Assembly (NCBI GenBank): GCA_934457235.1
Contig: CAKSHT010000125.1
Coordinates: 1-6,380, forward strand
Reading direction: 5' to 3'
Source: an uncultured Oscillospiraceae bacterium
GTDB lineage: Bacteria; Bacillota; Clostridia; Oscillospirales; Ruminococcaceae
DNA length: 6,380 nucleotides
Position numbers and translations under genes: made by a program. The stretch's first letter is position 1, and each line of letters begins with the position of its first letter. The notes below the pieces were generated by a model, which worked only from the letters and a program-made list of their open reading frames with translations, ran no database searches and had not been told where the DNA came from. Below are positions 4,924 to 6,380 of this stretch, piece after piece.

Positions 4924-6380
4924 ATGAAAAAGGTCAGAATCAAGAAATACCTGCCGCTTATTATAATTGCGGCTGTGCTGATATTCCTGATAGTCTGCCC
5001 GCTTGTCATGATATTTCTCAGGGCGGTCATAAGAGATGGCCGCCCTGATTTTGTCACGGCATGGCAGACGCTTACGGAAAGCGATAACGCGCAGATGATA
5101 TTCAATTCTCTGCTTCTGGGAGTGCTTGTGGTGACAGGCTCGACTATCATCGCCGTGCCGCTTGCGTATCTTTTTTCGCGCACCCGCTTTGCAAAGTACC
5201 GCTTTTTTGATATAATATTCATGATACCTTTTATGACGCCGCCTTACATTGCTTCAATGGGCTGGATACTGTTCATGCAGAAGCGAGGACTGTTGCAGCA
5301 GCTTATCCCCGCGGCTGCCGGCAGCGAGGACTGGTTTTTCACGCTGGGCGGTCTTGTGCTGGTTATGAGCCTGCATGTTTTCCCGTTCATGCTGACTATA
5401 CTCAAGAATGCAATGCTGAATATCCCATCCAGCCTGGAAGAAGCCGGGGCTGTGTTCGGCGCCTCGTTCGGCAGCAGGCTCCGGAAAATATTCATGCCGC
5501 TTATCAGCGGTAATTACGCCATCGGCGCGCTGCTGGTGTTTGTAAAGACTATCGCGGAATACGGAACCCCCGCGACCCTCGGCAAGCGAATAGGTTATTA
5601 CGTTTTCACGACGGAGATCCACCGCTATGCGACCGTTGCGCCGATTGATTTCGGAAAATCCGCCGTACTCGCTTCCGTGCTTGTGGGAGTGTGTATTGTG
5701 ATGTGGTTTTTGCAGAATTACGTTACGTCGCGCAGGAGCTACAATCTCGTCAGCGGAAAGGGAAGCAGGTTCGCTGAGGTAAAGCTGCGTCCATCCGCGA
5801 AGATCTTTGGCTGGGCGTACATTACGGTCGTGCTCCTGCTGTCTGTGGGAGTGCCGTATTTCTCGGTTATTTCAACATCGCTGATAAACCTGCGCGGATA
5901 TGGCTTCCGTCCGGGGAATTTCACGTTTCAGCACTATATCGACCTGTTCACTGAAAATGAAAAGGGGATACGGGCGCTCGGGAACAGCCTTATCCTTGCG
6001 GTAAGCGCCGCGACTATCTGCGCGGTTCTCGGAACGCTCATAGTGATTGCAGTCCGTAAATCCCGCTCAAAGCTCGGAAAAGTGGTGGAGATCATCGGGC
6101 TTCTGCCGGAAATGCTGCCGGGAATCGTTCTCGTAATAGGTATCATGCTGTTCTGGAATCAAATTTACAACGTAATTCCGCTGTACAATACGCTTGGGAT
6201 AATGATACTTGCCTATGTAGTGCTGTTTCTGCCGTACACGGTACAGTACGTCACGTCGTCGTTCACGCAGATATCCGGCAGTCTTGAAGCGGCGGCGAGG
6301 GTTTTTGGCGGTAGTCCGGTGTATATCTTCCGGCGCGTGACATTACCGCTTATCATGAAAGGCGTATTCGCCGGGTGGAC
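4924..6380 (+). CDS. ABC importer permease, fused two-domain FbpB-type (3' truncated by window end)
   Basis: The frame is open from ATG 4924 to the window end (485 complete codons), giving an inner-membrane channel subunit with two MetI-like permease domains in one chain. It begins MKKVRIKKYLPL followed by a membrane helix at about 9-34. Further hydrophobic segments lie near 61-84, 97-117, 139-159, 198-214, 246-264, 296-318, 354-377, 391-412 and 422-442. Two cytoplasmic EAA loops, which dock the ATPase, are clear: LEEAGAVFG to IFMPLI (171-194) and LEAAARVFG to VTLPLI (454-477). Fused permeases of this kind are about 500-560 residues, so the last helices lie outside the window. Only 4 bases separate it from the substrate-binding gene, and no strong Shine-Dalgarno precedes the ATG, so translation is probably coupled. 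The fused architecture fits ferric-iron and related importers and pairs with a single ATPase type. Confidence 0.92.
   Translation, partial: MKKVRIKKYLPLIIIAAVLIFLIVCPLVMIFLRAVIRDGRPDFVTAWQTLTESDNAQMIFNSLLLGVLVVTGSTIIAVPLAYLFSRTRFAKYRFFDIIFMIPFMTPPYIASMGWILFMQKRGLLQQLIPAAAGSEDWFFTLGGLVLVMSLHVFPFMLTILKNAMLNIPSSLEEAGAVFGASFGSRLRKIFMPLISGNYAIGALLVFVKTIAEYGTPATLGKRIGYYVFTTEIHRYATVAPIDFGKSAVLASVLVGVCIVMWFLQNYVTSRRSYNLVSGKGSRFAEVKLRPSAKIFGWAYITVVLLLSVGVPYFSVISTSLINLRGYGFRPGNFTFQHYIDLFTENEKGIRALGNSLILAVSAATICAVLGTLIVIAVRKSRSKLGKVVEIIGLLPEMLPGIVLVIGIMLFWNQIYNVIPLYNTLGIMILAYVVLFLPYTVQYVTSSFTQISGSLEAAARVFGGSPVYIFRRVTLPLIMKGVFAGW

Noticed and set aside
4617..5222. 201-residue minus-strand open frame opposite the substrate-binding protein and permease genes
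   Set aside because: The plus strand encodes a clear lipoprotein C-terminus and membrane helices; the reverse frame is a shadow.
1..6380. CRISPR arrays, transposases, phage genes, tRNA or riboswitches
   Set aside because: No regularly spaced direct repeats, transposase motifs, cloverleaf-like sequence or known riboswitch cores were seen on either strand.

Overview
The window looks like chromosomal DNA from a low-GC-lineage Gram-positive of the class Clostridia, probably Ruminococcaceae/Oscillospirales. The clues are consensus sigma-A-type promoters, GA-rich Shine-Dalgarno sites, a lipoprotein-anchored solute-binding protein, frequent ATA isoleucine codons with mid-range GC, and an HD-GYP protein of a clostridial kind. 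The taxonomic placement is inference. No phage, transposase, CRISPR array, tRNA or rRNA was recognised.

Left part (1-1370, plus strand): the 3' end of a possible upstream reading frame and a hairpin at the window edge come first. They are followed by a small intact gene for a cytosolic papain-like/C39-like cysteine-peptidase-fold protein (150-524). Next is a decayed stretch (549-1325) in which the N-terminal helix-turn-helix of a LysR-type regulator is joined to a heavily deleted, frameshifted remnant of a cobalamin-independent methionine synthase II (YxjG/MetE C-terminal-like) gene. A perfect 14-bp hairpin (1334-1370) closes this block and sits between convergent genes.

Middle (1435-2717, minus strand): one complete gene for a 406-residue protein with two HD-GYP-like halves, probably a cyclic-di-nucleotide phosphodiesterase. 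It has a clear extended -10 promoter (TTGACT, 17 bp, TACAAT) and a good ribosome binding site.

Right part (2800-6380, plus strand): divergent from the HD-GYP gene, a tight operon encodes an ABC importer: ATPase (2839-3801), lipoprotein substrate-binding protein (3807-4919) and a fused two-domain permease (4924 to beyond the window). The set belongs to the ferric-iron / 2-aminoethylphosphonate / polyamine-type importer superfamily. Which substrate it carries cannot be settled from the sequence. The 183-bp divergent intergenic region holds both promoters and two inverted repeats built on GTAAA/TTTAC half-sites, one of which brackets the proposed -10 of the ABC operon.

I see no strong case for a wholly new system. 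The most informative oddities are the LysR/MetE-like chimera with a microhomology deletion that removes two zinc ligands, the asymmetric tandem HD-GYP protein, the stand-alone C39-like protein with Glu in place of the usual oxyanion-hole Gln, and the symmetric operator candidates next to the ABC operon.
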